Source: Streptosporangiales bacterium
GTDB lineage: Bacteria; Actinomycetota; Actinomycetes; Streptosporangiales; WHSR01
DNA: 40,702 nucleotides
Direction of reading: 5' to 3'
Assembly: GCA_009379995.1 (NCBI GenBank)
Contig: WHSR01000047.1
Span: forward strand, 1-40,702
Below are positions 29,430 through 36,902 of this stretch, piece after piece (positions within the stretch are counted from its first letter, which is position 1; every line of letters starts with the position of its first letter). Position numbers and translations under genes: made by a program. The notes beneath the pieces are model-generated. The model was not told where the DNA came from, did no database searches, and saw only the letters and a list, made by a program, of their open reading frames with translations.

Positions 29430-30752
29430 CTACCCGGCGAATAGGTTCGCGACGTCGACCGGGCCGCCGGCGTCCGCGAACTCCCGGGCCGCATCCTCGC
29501 GAAGCGCAGGGTCGGCGAGGAAGTCCGCACCGGTCAGGGCAAGCCCGACCGCCCCGTCCACGAGCGCCGCGTCCGCCTGCTCGGTCGCCGCCCAGCGAGC
29601 GAACTGCGAGGTGTGCAGCGCCACCGAGCTCGGCGCGACCGCCAGCATGGGATGGATCGAGGGGACCCGCACGCTCACGTTGCCCAGGTCGGTCGAGCCG
29701 GTGAGGAACTCCGGTACGACGCCCTCCGGCAGCGGCCGGCGTCCCCGCACGGCCATGCGTTCCGCGTAGCGGGCGGCCAACGCCCGGTTGTAGCGGACGG
29801 GCAGGTACGCGGGCTCTCCGTCCCACCGCACCTCCACCCCGGTCCCGGTCATGGTCGCCGCGCCCTCGAAGATCGCCTCGACGCGCCGGCTCAGGTCGAG
29901 GAGCGTCTCGATGCCGGCCGACCGTACGTAGAACTCCGCGGCCGCCCGTTCCGGGACGACGTTCGGGCGGGCGCCGCCGTCGGTGATCACCCCATGGATG
30001 CGGTCGGTGGGTGGAATGTGCTGGCGCAGCGCGGCGATGCCCGTGTACGCGGAGACCACCGCGTCCAAGGCGTTGCGCCCCATGAACGGCGAGGCCGAGG
30101 CGTGCGCGGCCACGCCCGTGTAGACGGCCTCCACCACGCGCCGGCCGAGGAACGATTGGGCAGCGAGGTCGTGCCCGGAGGGATGCAGCATGATCGCCGC
30201 GTCCACGCCGTTGAACCCGCCGGCGCGGGCGATCAGCTCCTTGCCGCCGCCGCCCTCCTCGGCCGGGGTACCGATGAGCTCGACGGTTCCGCCCAGCTCG
30301 CCCACGTACTCGGCGAGCGCGAGGAACGCCCCGACGGCCGTGGTGCAGATGATGTTGTGCCCGCATCCGTGCCCGATCCCCGGCAGCGCGTCGTACTCGG
30401 CCAGTACGGCGAGCCGCGGCGCACCCTCGCCCGCGACCGCCCGCAGTGCCGTGGGCAGCCCGTACGCGCCGACCTCGGCCTCGTGCCCGGACCCCTCGAG
30501 CAGCTCCGCGACCGCCCGCACCGACCGGTGCTCCTCGAAGCCGACCTCGGGATGGGCATGCAGGTCGTGGCTGAGCGCCAAGAGGTCGTCGCCGCGGCCC
30601 TCGACCGTTCGGGTGAGCCGCCCGGCCAGGTCGTCCGGAGCACCGGCGTGCGACGAGGTCAGCGGGGCGGTCCGCTGCACAGCCCGCTCCTCTTCCCGGG
30701 CGAGCTGGTCGAGGAACGCGGTCGAGGGGATCTCCGGTCGGGCTGTTGCCAC
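29430..30752 (-). CDS. M20-family metallopeptidase/amidohydrolase (AbgB-like)
   Basis: 440-aa zinc hydrolase of the M20D/amidohydrolase group, cytosolic. Metal-site motifs are visible: SHDLHAHPEVGFEEH at the start, EYDALPGIGHGCGHN with the first ligands, GTPAEEGGGGKELI with the catalytic Glu, and HPSGHD. The central insert GVAAHASASPFMGRNALDAV is the dimerisation domain. Relatives cleave p-aminobenzoyl-glutamate or N-acyl amino acids. It starts at ATG 30752; the promoter region holds two palindromic operators (30779-30823). A truncated AbgT-type permease and a truncated UTRA regulator lie nearby, hinting that an import-and-hydrolysis locus has been broken up. Confidence 0.93.
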   Translation of the reverse strand: MATARPEIPSTAFLDQLAREEERAVQRTAPLTSSHAGAPDDLAGRLTRTVEGRGDDLLALSHDLHAHPEVGFEEHRSVRAVAELLEGSGHEAEVGAYGLPTALRAVAGEGAPRLAVLAEYDALPGIGHGCGHNIICTTAVGAFLALAEYVGELGGTVELIGTPAEEGGGGKELIARAGGFNGVDAAIMLHPSGHDLAAQSFLGRRVVEAVYTGVAAHASASPFMGRNALDAVVSAYTGIAALRQHIPPTDRIHGVITDGGARPNVVPERAAAEFYVRSAGIETLLDLSRRVEAIFEGAATMTGTGVEVRWDGEPAYLPVRYNRALAARYAERMAVRGRRPLPEGVVPEFLTGSTDLGNVSVRVPSIHPMLAVAPSSVALHTSQFARWAATEQADAALVDGAVGLALTGADFLADPALREDAAREFADAGGPVDVANLFAG

Positions 30753-30778
30753 TGGTCACTCCCGGTCATCCGATCCGA

Positions 30779-30823
30779 TGAATGGTCCATTCAGCCGCTA
30801 GGAACGAGTGAACGGCCCATTCA
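30779..30823. promoter_or_regulatory. Two palindromic operators upstream of the M20 gene
   Basis: TGAATGGTCCATTCA (30779-30793) is a perfect inverted repeat with a 1-base centre. TGAACGGCCCATTCA (30809-30823) is a copy with one mismatch, 30 bases centre to centre, about three helical turns. They lie 27 and 57 bases before the M20 ATG. The second overlaps the stop of the truncated UTRA gene. Their regulator is unknown; a TetR-like protein fits the half-site. Confidence 0.65.
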
Positions 30824-31114
30824 TCGGTCTACCATGCGGTCGCCCATCGCGCGATCATCGTCCGGGTCCGGACCGACCTCCATGACGAGACGGAAGACGT
30901 CGGCACGCAGCCACGAGCGGGTGACGTCGATCGGACGTCCCCGGCGTCGGGAATCGATCCGGCCCTGCAGCGCGATGACCTCGGGGCGGCCGCGCAGGTG
31001 CAGCCGCCTGGCCACCTCGGCTGGCGCCCGGTCCACCTCCGCCCGCAGGTGCCCCCGCACCGGCTGCAGCCCGTAGACCTGCCCGAACACCGTCACCAGC
31101 GAGCCGTGCCGGGC
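30821..31114 (-). pseudogene. GntR/HutC-family regulator fragment (UTRA domain only)
   Basis: The last 97 codons encode a typical UTRA ligand domain: GSLVTVFGQVYGLQPVRGHL, AEVARRLHLRGRPEVIALQG and RRGRPIDVTRSWLRADVFRL. The winged-helix half is missing: further upstream in the frame the sequence is not protein-like and is antisense to another fragment. No start with a ribosome site is present. It lies just upstream of the M20 gene on the same strand, so it was probably its regulator before the N-terminal half was lost. Confidence 0.78.
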
Positions 31115-31117
31115 GCC

Positions 31118-31348
31118 GTGACAGGGGCTGTCGTCGTACCGGCGACTGAGCAGCACCGGGCAGCGGTGCTGGGGCTGATCCGGGCGATGGGCGGACACCA
31201 CGACGTCGCGGCCGAGGGCTTCGCCGCGGGAGGCGTTGCCATGGACGCCGACGGCGACGTGGTACTGCTGGAGCCCGACCCGACCCGCCGCTACCGGCTG
31301 GTGGCCGCCAGCGATCCAGCGACAGCCCGGACGCTCCTGGCGCCCTGA
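31118..31348 (+). CDS. Short unknown protein or fragment
   Basis: From a GTG at 31118 a 76-codon frame reads ATEQHRAAVLGLIRAMGGHH, MDADGDVVLLEPDPTRRYRL and ASDPATARTLLAP, which looks like genuine protein. The first half could be a helix and the second a pair of strands. No ribosome site precedes it, and it abuts the UTRA fragment and the LysR gene end (two bases from the LysR stop). It is probably the 3' part of a gene cut at this junction. Family not recognised. Confidence 0.35.
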   Translation: MTGAVVVPATEQHRAAVLGLIRAMGGHHDVAAEGFAAGGVAMDADGDVVLLEPDPTRRYRLVAASDPATARTLLAP

Positions 31349-31349
31349 G

Positions 31350-32339
31350 TCAGCCTTGTCTGCGGTCGGAATCCTGGAGTCCGCAACAACCCACGTCACC
31401 TGTCCGCCGCACATCGACGCGTTCGGCTCGGGCGGCGGTTGTCGGGGCGGCGTGGTGTAGTTCGTTGAGGGCCGCCGCGGTGGCGGGGTGGTTGCGTCCG
31501 CCCATGCGGGTGCAGGTGAGCAGTTTCCGGCCGGGGCTTGGGTCGTCGTTGAGCGGCACCCTGGTGATCGGGAGGTGGGGTGCGAGGTCTGCCATGCGCG
31601 GAATGAGGGCGACGCCGAGCCCGTGGGCGATGAGGCCGGCGATAGCGCTCCACTCCAACGCGTGGTGGGTGATGTTCGGGGTGAACCCGGCCGTGCTGCA
31701 CGCGGCGAGGGTGTGGGTCCGGGAGGTGCAGCTGGCTGCGGGGACGATCCAGTCTTCCCAGGCGGCTTCGGCGAGCGCGATGTGTTTTCGCTGGGCGAAC
31801 GGGTGCCTGGAGGGGACGACGAGGTCGAAGAGGTCGTCCAGTAGGAGTTGTTGGTCGAACCGTGGGTCGCTCATGGGCGGGTTGTCCGGTGCGGCTTCGA
31901 TGATCGCGAGGTCGACGTCTCGATTGAACAGCAGGTCGAAGCTCGCCCGTTCCGCTACTTCCTGGATCCGGACGGTCAGCTGGGGGTGGCGCGCCCGCAG
32001 CGTCGCGGCCAGCGGGGCCAGCAGGGTCGATATGGCGACGGGGAAGCCGCACACGCGCAACAGGCCCGCCGGCTGGTCCCGTTGGGCATGCAGGTCGCTT
32101 TCGGCCTGTTCCCAGCGGGCCTCGATCGCGTCGGCGTGCGTGAGCAGGCTGTGTGCCGCGGGAGTGAGGCGCACCCGACGGCCGTGCGGTTCCAACAGCA
32201 CCACGTCGAGCTCCCGTGCGACCTGCCGTACCTGCTGCGATGCAGCGGACGGCGTGAGGTGCAGGGCTTGCGCCGCAGCGGTCACGGTGCCGTAGTACGC
32301 CACCGCCCGGAGCACATGCAGGCGGCGTAGATCAATCAT
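31350..32339 (-). CDS. LysR-family transcriptional regulator
   Basis: 329-aa LysR regulator. The helix-turn-helix is MIDLRRLHVLRAVAYYGTVT, AAAQALHLTPSAASQQVRQV. The substrate-binding domain runs from about residue 92, with SFDLLFNRDVDLAIIEAAPD and HGLGVALIPRMA. The last 30 residues (APTTAARAERVDVRRTGDVG and on) exceed the usual LysR length and look like reading through a junction into foreign sequence. It is divergent from the DoeA-like M24 gene, with a T-N11-A-type palindrome at 32361-32383, so it probably activates that gene. Confidence 0.93.
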   Translation of the reverse strand: MIDLRRLHVLRAVAYYGTVTAAAQALHLTPSAASQQVRQVARELDVVLLEPHGRRVRLTPAAHSLLTHADAIEARWEQAESDLHAQRDQPAGLLRVCGFPVAISTLLAPLAATLRARHPQLTVRIQEVAERASFDLLFNRDVDLAIIEAAPDNPPMSDPRFDQQLLLDDLFDLVVPSRHPFAQRKHIALAEAAWEDWIVPAASCTSRTHTLAACSTAGFTPNITHHALEWSAIAGLIAHGLGVALIPRMADLAPHLPITRVPLNDDPSPGRKLLTCTRMGGRNHPATAAALNELHHAAPTTAARAERVDVRRTGDVGCCGLQDSDRRQG

Positions 32340-32360
32340 GCAGGCTACGCTTCACAATAA

Positions 32361-32383
32361 TGTCCAGAAAGTCAACCTGGACA
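32361..32383. promoter_or_regulatory. LysR-type operator
   Basis: TGTCCAG (32361-32367) and CTGGACA (32377-32383) form a perfect 7-base inverted repeat with a 9-base centre, 22 bases upstream of the LysR ATG. It includes a T-N11-A core, the usual LysR recognition form. It is placed to control LysR itself and the divergent M24 gene. Confidence 0.65.
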
Positions 32384-32660
32384 TACATGATCCTGACGGC
32401 GATGCTTGCTGATGACGACACCGGAGAGGAGCGGATCGTGGCCAGTTCCTGTGGCCGGACGCCCAATTGTCCGAGGTCATATCGCGTCATTTCGCAGCAT
32501 CGCACACCGACGGGACAGACGATATGGACCCACCGCGCGGGCGGGGTCCCTGCAGACGCGGGTGATCGACGAGGCGAGCCTCGGGTGCCCGCGCGCGACA
32601 GTCCGGTTCGCCTCGGCCAGCCGTACGAACCTGCTGCGGCGCGTGACAACGGAGGCACAA
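32384..32660. other. Intergenic stretch before the M24 gene
   Basis: The region between the LysR operator and the M24 start has open frames on the plus strand, but their translations are Arg/Ser-rich and not protein-like. No clear promoter beyond the operator is seen. GGAGG (32651-32655) is the M24 ribosome site. The stretch may be a long leader or decayed DNA. Confidence 0.4.
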
Positions 32661-33872
32661 ATGTCGGAGCGTGATCAGGTTCCCTTTCCTGCGACGGAGT
32701 ATTCCGACCGTCTCGACCGGGTTCGGAAGGCGGCGGACGACCGCGGGCTGGACCTTCTCGTCCTGACGGATCCGAAGAACATCTGCTATCTCACCGGGTA
32801 CGACACCTACGCCTTCTACGTGACCCAGGCGCTGCTGGTCCCCGTCTCCGGCGAGCAGCCACGGTTGATCGTTCGAGGCATCGATGTCACCGCAGCACAA
32901 TGGACGACACGGCTGAGCGATGACCAGATACTCGGCTACGGCGACGAGTTCGTGGTTCAGGACGCACATCCCATGGCCTTCGTCGCCGACGTCATCAAAG
33001 CCAACGGCTGGCACCATCTGCGTATAGCCGTAGAGTGCGACGGCGGGTCGTTTAGCCCACTGGCGATGCGGATCCTCGAACACGAGCTCCCCGACGCTCG
33101 GTTCGCCGACTCCCGGCGGCTCGTCGAGTGGGTTCGCTGCATCAAGTCGACGCGCGAACTGGCGGTGATGTGCGAGGCTGGCAAGATCAGCGACCACGCG
33201 ATGTCCGTCGCACTGGAAGCCATCGCCCCGGGAGTGGCCGAGCCCGCCGTGGCCGCAGCGATCTACGCCGCGCTCGTCGAGGGCGTCGACGGCCTAGCCG
33301 GGTCGTCGCCCTGGCAGCCCTACATGGCAGCGGGACAGCGGACGAACTCGCCCCATTGCCGCTGGACAGATCGACGCTACCGGGTCGGTGAGCCCACGAT
33401 GATCGAACTCGGTGCGCACCGCCACAACTACGCGGCCGGGCTTTCCCGCACCGTCTTCCTCGGCGATCCCCCCGACGCGTACCGGGCGCTCGACAAGGCC
33501 GTCCAGCGGGGGATGGCGGCGGCACTGGACAAGCTGAAAGCCGGCTACCGAGCCGAAGACGTCAAGCAAGCGTGGCAGCTCGCCACCACGGCCAGAGGCG
33601 TGGAGAAGGGTTCACGCATCGGGTACTCAATCGGACTGTCGTTCCCCGATACGTGCTGGGTCGAGCGAACCGTCAGCTTGGCCGCCGGTGACCGCACCGT
33701 CCTCCAGCCCCACATGACGATCCACCTGATGCTTGCCGTGTGGCTGGACAAGATCGGCCACTCGCTGAGCGAGACGTTCATCATCACCGAGGGTGAACCC
33801 GAGTCGGTGTCCTCGCTGCCCCGGCAGCTGACCGTCACCCACACCGGCCAGCCGCACCGCGCGGGCGAGTGA
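32661..33872 (+). CDS. M24 (pita-bread) family hydrolase, ectoine-hydrolase DoeA-like
   Basis: 403-aa protein with a creatinase N-terminal domain (YSDRLDRVRKAADDRGLDLL; LTDPKNICYLTGYDTYAFYV) and a pita-bread catalytic domain. The usual metal ligands are changed: the first Asp region reads MIELGAHRHNY, the second reads AAGLSRTVFLG (no Asp before RT), the His region is GYSIGLSFPD, and the first Glu region is MTIHLML. This metal-free pattern matches ectoine hydrolase (DoeA/EutD) and creatinase-like members rather than aminopeptidase P. The frame extends upstream to 32406, but ATG 32661 with GGAGG fits the family start. A role in ectoine use is inferred; other doe/eut genes are absent. Overlaps the EamA fragment by GTGA. 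Confidence 0.88.
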   Translation: MSERDQVPFPATEYSDRLDRVRKAADDRGLDLLVLTDPKNICYLTGYDTYAFYVTQALLVPVSGEQPRLIVRGIDVTAAQWTTRLSDDQILGYGDEFVVQDAHPMAFVADVIKANGWHHLRIAVECDGGSFSPLAMRILEHELPDARFADSRRLVEWVRCIKSTRELAVMCEAGKISDHAMSVALEAIAPGVAEPAVAAAIYAALVEGVDGLAGSSPWQPYMAAGQRTNSPHCRWTDRRYRVGEPTMIELGAHRHNYAAGLSRTVFLGDPPDAYRALDKAVQRGMAAALDKLKAGYRAEDVKQAWQLATTARGVEKGSRIGYSIGLSFPDTCWVERTVSLAAGDRTVLQPHMTIHLMLAVWLDKIGHSLSETFIITEGEPESVSSLPRQLTVTHTGQPHRAGE

Positions 33873-34066
33873 GCCACGGCATCGCCCACGGCGCCGGCCA
33901 CGCCCCAGCGACGGCGCTGGCCGTGGGCAGTGTGGTCAGCCTCCAGGCCGGTCAAGCCATCGCGAAGACGTTGTTCCCCTACGCCGGACCCGGCGGCGTG
34001 CTGGCCATGCGGCTCGGCTTCGCCGCCCTCCTACTGTGCATGGTGTGGCGGCCACGCCCGCCCTGA
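33869..34066 (+). pseudogene. Truncated EamA-family transporter (N-terminal 65 residues)
   Basis: GTG 33869 overlaps the M24 stop. The frame reads LAVGSVVSLQAGQAIAKTLF and GVLAMRLGFAALLLCMVW, the first two membrane segments of RhtA/EamA drug-metabolite transporters (normally about 280-300 aa). It stops at 34066 after RPRPP and no continuation exists in any frame downstream. An exporter or importer gene was probably part of the M24 operon and has lost its 3' part. Confidence 0.78.
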
Positions 34067-34344
34067 ACACCCTCCCCACGGCAAGATCATCCTCAACACC
34101 CGGACAAGATCAACACCCCCGCCAGACAGCGATCACACACGACCTTCAAGACGCGTCCGCAACGGCAGGACCAGCACAGAAGCCACTCAGAAAGCCGGCG
34201 ACTACAGATAACCCGGCGTCGTTACCGGGCAGCCATCCACACAGCCCACCCAGACATCCACATGGCCCATCCACATACGTGGCGGGCGGACGGCCCAAGC
34301 CATACGGTAAGTGCTGTCGAACTGCCGCTGAGCAGAGGTGGACG
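34067..34344. other. Intergenic stretch with no gene
   Basis: Runs of CACC/CCAC-rich sequence and low-complexity motifs (ATCCACACAGCCCACCCAGACATCC style) fill most of it. No open frame here looks like protein. It separates the truncated EamA gene from the lower-GC YdcF cassette and is a likely recombination junction. Confidence 0.4.
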
Positions 34345-34518
34345 ATGAGAACGAGACTTCGAGCCCTGGGGCAGCTCGATAATGTAGTGCCGTCGCTCAT
34401 AGTGGTGGTCGCGCTTCTCGTCGTTTTGGAGCCGAGGTTATTCGGAATCGCTATCGCGGATCGCCAGATCATCCTGGCCAAGATGATCGTTCGACTCGAT
34501 GCTAGAGTAGAGATATGA
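34345..34518 (+). CDS. Small single-span membrane protein
   Basis: 57-aa protein from ATG 34345 with AGAGGTGG in front. It has a basic start (MRTRLRALGQLDN), one membrane segment (VVPSLIVVVALLVVLEPRLF) and a basic/hydrophobic tail ending ARVEI. Its stop overlaps the ATG of the YdcF-like gene (ATGA), so the pair is translationally coupled. Family not recognised; a membrane anchor or partner for the next protein is possible. Base composition is less GC-rich than its surroundings. Confidence 0.6.
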   Translation: MRTRLRALGQLDNVVPSLIVVVALLVVLEPRLFGIAIADRQIILAKMIVRLDARVEI

Positions 34519-35183
34519 CCATGCCGACCAACGATGAAATGACCATCGCCGAGGACCTTTGGAATTATTTGCGCCTCAACCAGGAAATAGAGCCGGCCGA
34601 ATGTATTCTTGTCTTTGGTGGGCACGATCTGGGTGTCGCACGCCGTGCCGTGCAGCTCTACCAGGAAGGGTTTGCTGATTTACTGCTCGTATCCGGCGGC
34701 AAGGCTCACGTTTCGACGGGAAGTAGTTTCCCCACAGAATCGGATGCCATCGTCGACGCGCTGATCTCACAGAGGGTACCGAGGGAAAACATCTTGGCGG
34801 AGCGCCTGGCCTCCAACACGAGCGAGAATTTCTGGCTTTCCGCGGAACTACTGCGGGACGACGGTCTCGATCTCCACAAGTTCCTTATCGTGCAGAAACC
34901 GTACTGCGAACGACGTACTTTGGCTACGGCTCGCCGTCGTTGGCCGTCGCGCCACGTTCAGATCACGTCTGAGGTAGTAACCTTTGCGGACTACTGCGCA
35001 CGCGACATCCCTCTGCAAAGGATACTGTCGATGCTGGCGGGAGAAATCCTCCGCCTGGAAAGCTATGCTCGATCCGGCTTGATAGAGATCGATGAGCCGG
35101 TGCCTGCGGACCTCGTGGACGGTGCGCACCGGCTTCAAGAGGCTGGGTTCAACGCGCGCTCTATCAGCGCGGCCACCAAGTAA
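34515..35183 (+). CDS. YdcF/DUF218-family protein
   Basis: 222-aa protein of the DUF218 (ElyC/SanA/YdcF) family. The Rossmann-like core shows ECILVFGGHDLGVARRAVQL, FADLLLVSGGKAH, TESDAIVDALISQRVPRENI and LIVQKPYCERRTLATARRRW, with the conserved E-S and S-N-T (ERLASNTSENFWLS). Family members act in cell-envelope or undecaprenyl-phosphate metabolism, or bind S-adenosylmethionine; this one has no membrane segment of its own but is coupled to a small membrane protein. Third-position GC is visibly lower than in neighbours, suggesting transfer from another genome. Confidence 0.87.
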   Translation: MTMPTNDEMTIAEDLWNYLRLNQEIEPAECILVFGGHDLGVARRAVQLYQEGFADLLLVSGGKAHVSTGSSFPTESDAIVDALISQRVPRENILAERLASNTSENFWLSAELLRDDGLDLHKFLIVQKPYCERRTLATARRRWPSRHVQITSEVVTFADYCARDIPLQRILSMLAGEILRLESYARSGLIEIDEPVPADLVDGAHRLQEAGFNARSISAATK

Positions 35184-35325
35184 CCAGCCGGCGAGTCAGC
35201 TCGACCGCACACCCACCATGACTCCATAAGTTCCCTGTATCTCGTGGACAATATTCCGCTGATCCCGCGATCATCGTCGCGTCGATCCGGCGGGAAGGAA
35301 TCGGTCCGGCGGGTGAGGAGAGGCC

Positions 35326-35671
35326 ATGGCATCGGGACCGGAGGGCACCAGGCGGGCGACGAGAGAGGTGCAGGGCAGGCTGGGCGCGGCTCTCACCGGG
35401 ATCGAACGCGTCGGCAACCGGCTGCCGGACCCGTTCATGCTGTTCATCTACCTCTTCTTGCTGCTCGCGGCGGTGTCGACGGTGCTCGCGGCGCTCGGCG
35501 TCTCGGTGACGGTGCCGCGCGAGGACGAGCCGTTGCCGATCCGCCCGGCGCTGTCCGGCGAGGGTCTGCTCTTCCTGCTCGAGAAGCTCGTGGCCAACTT
35601 CGTCGAGTTCCCGCCGTTGGGGAACGTGCTGGTGATGCTCCTCGGCGTCGGACTGGCGGAGCGGGCTGGGG
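35326..35671 (+). pseudogene. Truncated AbgT-family transporter (N-terminal part)
   Basis: ATG 35326 with GAGGAGAGG in front starts a normal AbgT protein: GIERVGNRLPDPFMLFIYLF, LLEKLVANFVEFPPLGNVLV and MLLGVGLAERAG, with its first membrane segments. After about 115 codons the frame runs into non-homologous sequence (35672 on), antisense to the next gene. A complete AbgT has about 500 residues. These importers take up p-aminobenzoyl-glutamate or sulfonamides. Probably a broken partner of the M20 gene. Confidence 0.8.
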
Positions 35672-35727
35672 ATCGAGATGTACCGCTGAGGCCAGCCCTG
35701 CGACCCGGCCCTGCGATCGGCCTGGCG

Positions 35728-36840
35728 TCAACCTTTCCGGCGGCGCCGCGCCCGGCGCACCAGCGCGGCGGTGCCGATGACGGCGACGGTCGCCCCGGCC
35801 GCCCCGGCCGCGGTGACCGTCACGTCCTTACGGTCGAGCCGCCGCCCGGCCACCGCATGCCTGCCGGCGGCCTCGGCGAGCAGTGCCTGCAGCGCCGCCT
35901 CGTTGTCGTACGCGGGGCGCCAGCCGGCCTCCCGCAGCGCCGCGCAGTCCACCACCCAGGGGTAGACCACGTAGTGCAGCTCACCGGCCGGCGTGGGGGT
36001 CATCCCGATCCGGTGCAGCCGCTCGGCCGTGCCGAAGGTCAGGCCGGCCGGCAGCTCGAGGTGACGCATCTCGGCGAGCGCCTCCACCTGTTCGTGCTCC
36101 AGCCAACCGTCGCACCCCACCGCGGCCGCGCCCTGCACCCGGCCAAGCGCGGCGAACTCGAGCGCGCTCACCAAGTCGTCGACGTGGCAGAACTGCCAGC
36201 ATGGCACCGAGCCCTTGACCACGAGCAGCCGGGGTGACTCGAAATGCCGGGTGACCACCGTGTCAACGCCGGGACCGACCACCACCGCGGGACGGAGAAC
36301 TGTCACCGCAAGCCCCGGATGCACCCGCGGGGCTCGCGCGGCCAGCTGTTCGATCTCCAGAAAATCGCCAGCCATGCCCGTGTCTGCGTCGGCTCGCAGC
36401 GAGGCGCCCTCGGCGAGGGGGACCGGGTTGTCCGGCCGCGCCCCGTACACCATCGCGCTGGTAAGCAACACCACCCGCTTTACCCCGCTCGCCGCGGACG
36501 CGGTGAGCACGGTCTGCGCCGCGCGTACGTTGAAGGCGCGCCGCTGCTGTGGGTCCGAGGCGAGCGAGGCGTCCTGCGCCAGGTGGACCAGTACGTCGAC
36601 GCCGGAAAGCCGGCTGGCCAGCAGCGGATCGCCGACGTCGGCGATCCGCCAGGTCACGTCGGTGCCGGCAACATCGCCCCTGGCCACGTCGATGGCCACG
36701 ACCCGGCGTGCCGAGCCGGAACCCGCCAGCCGCGCCGCGAGGGCGCGCCCGACCCCGTACACCCCTCCGGCGGCGCCGGTGACCGCCACGGTGGGTCCGG
36801 CGCTGCGCCGTGGGCGAACCCGACCCGAGGTGGTACTCAC
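35728..36840 (-). CDS. NAD(P)-dependent epimerase/dehydratase-type (extended SDR) protein
   Basis: 370-aa protein with a nucleotide-binding GAAGGVYGVGRALAARLA (G-x2-G-x5-G variant of the extended-SDR glycine motif). DVLVHLAQDAS, VKRVVLLTSAMVYGARPDN (catalytic Ser/Tyr region) and RPAVVVGPGVDT follow in SDR order. A C-terminal single hydrophobic segment (AAGAAGATVAVIGTAALVRR) suggests membrane anchoring, with a basic tail. Actinomycete homologues are of unknown substrate. It is divergent from the zincin gene (36903) and convergent with the truncated AbgT. Confidence 0.9.
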   Translation of the reverse strand: MSTTSGRVRPRRSAGPTVAVTGAAGGVYGVGRALAARLAGSGSARRVVAIDVARGDVAGTDVTWRIADVGDPLLASRLSGVDVLVHLAQDASLASDPQQRRAFNVRAAQTVLTASAASGVKRVVLLTSAMVYGARPDNPVPLAEGASLRADADTGMAGDFLEIEQLAARAPRVHPGLAVTVLRPAVVVGPGVDTVVTRHFESPRLLVVKGSVPCWQFCHVDDLVSALEFAALGRVQGAAAVGCDGWLEHEQVEALAEMRHLELPAGLTFGTAERLHRIGMTPTPAGELHYVVYPWVVDCAALREAGWRPAYDNEAALQALLAEAAGRHAVAGRRLDRKDVTVTAAGAAGATVAVIGTAALVRRARRRRKG

Positions 36841-36902
36841 CGTGCTGACTCCCGGACTAACGTGGCAGATGTGACCATCACCATCCTGCCTGAGGCTTAC
36901 CC

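Noticed and set aside
32406..32660. N-terminal 85-residue extension of the M24 protein
   Set aside because: The added sequence is not family-like and the ATG at 32661 has its own GGAGG site.
35135..35332. Minus-strand 65-codon frame before the AbgT fragment
   Set aside because: It overlaps the YdcF end, has no ribosome site and no recognisable pattern.
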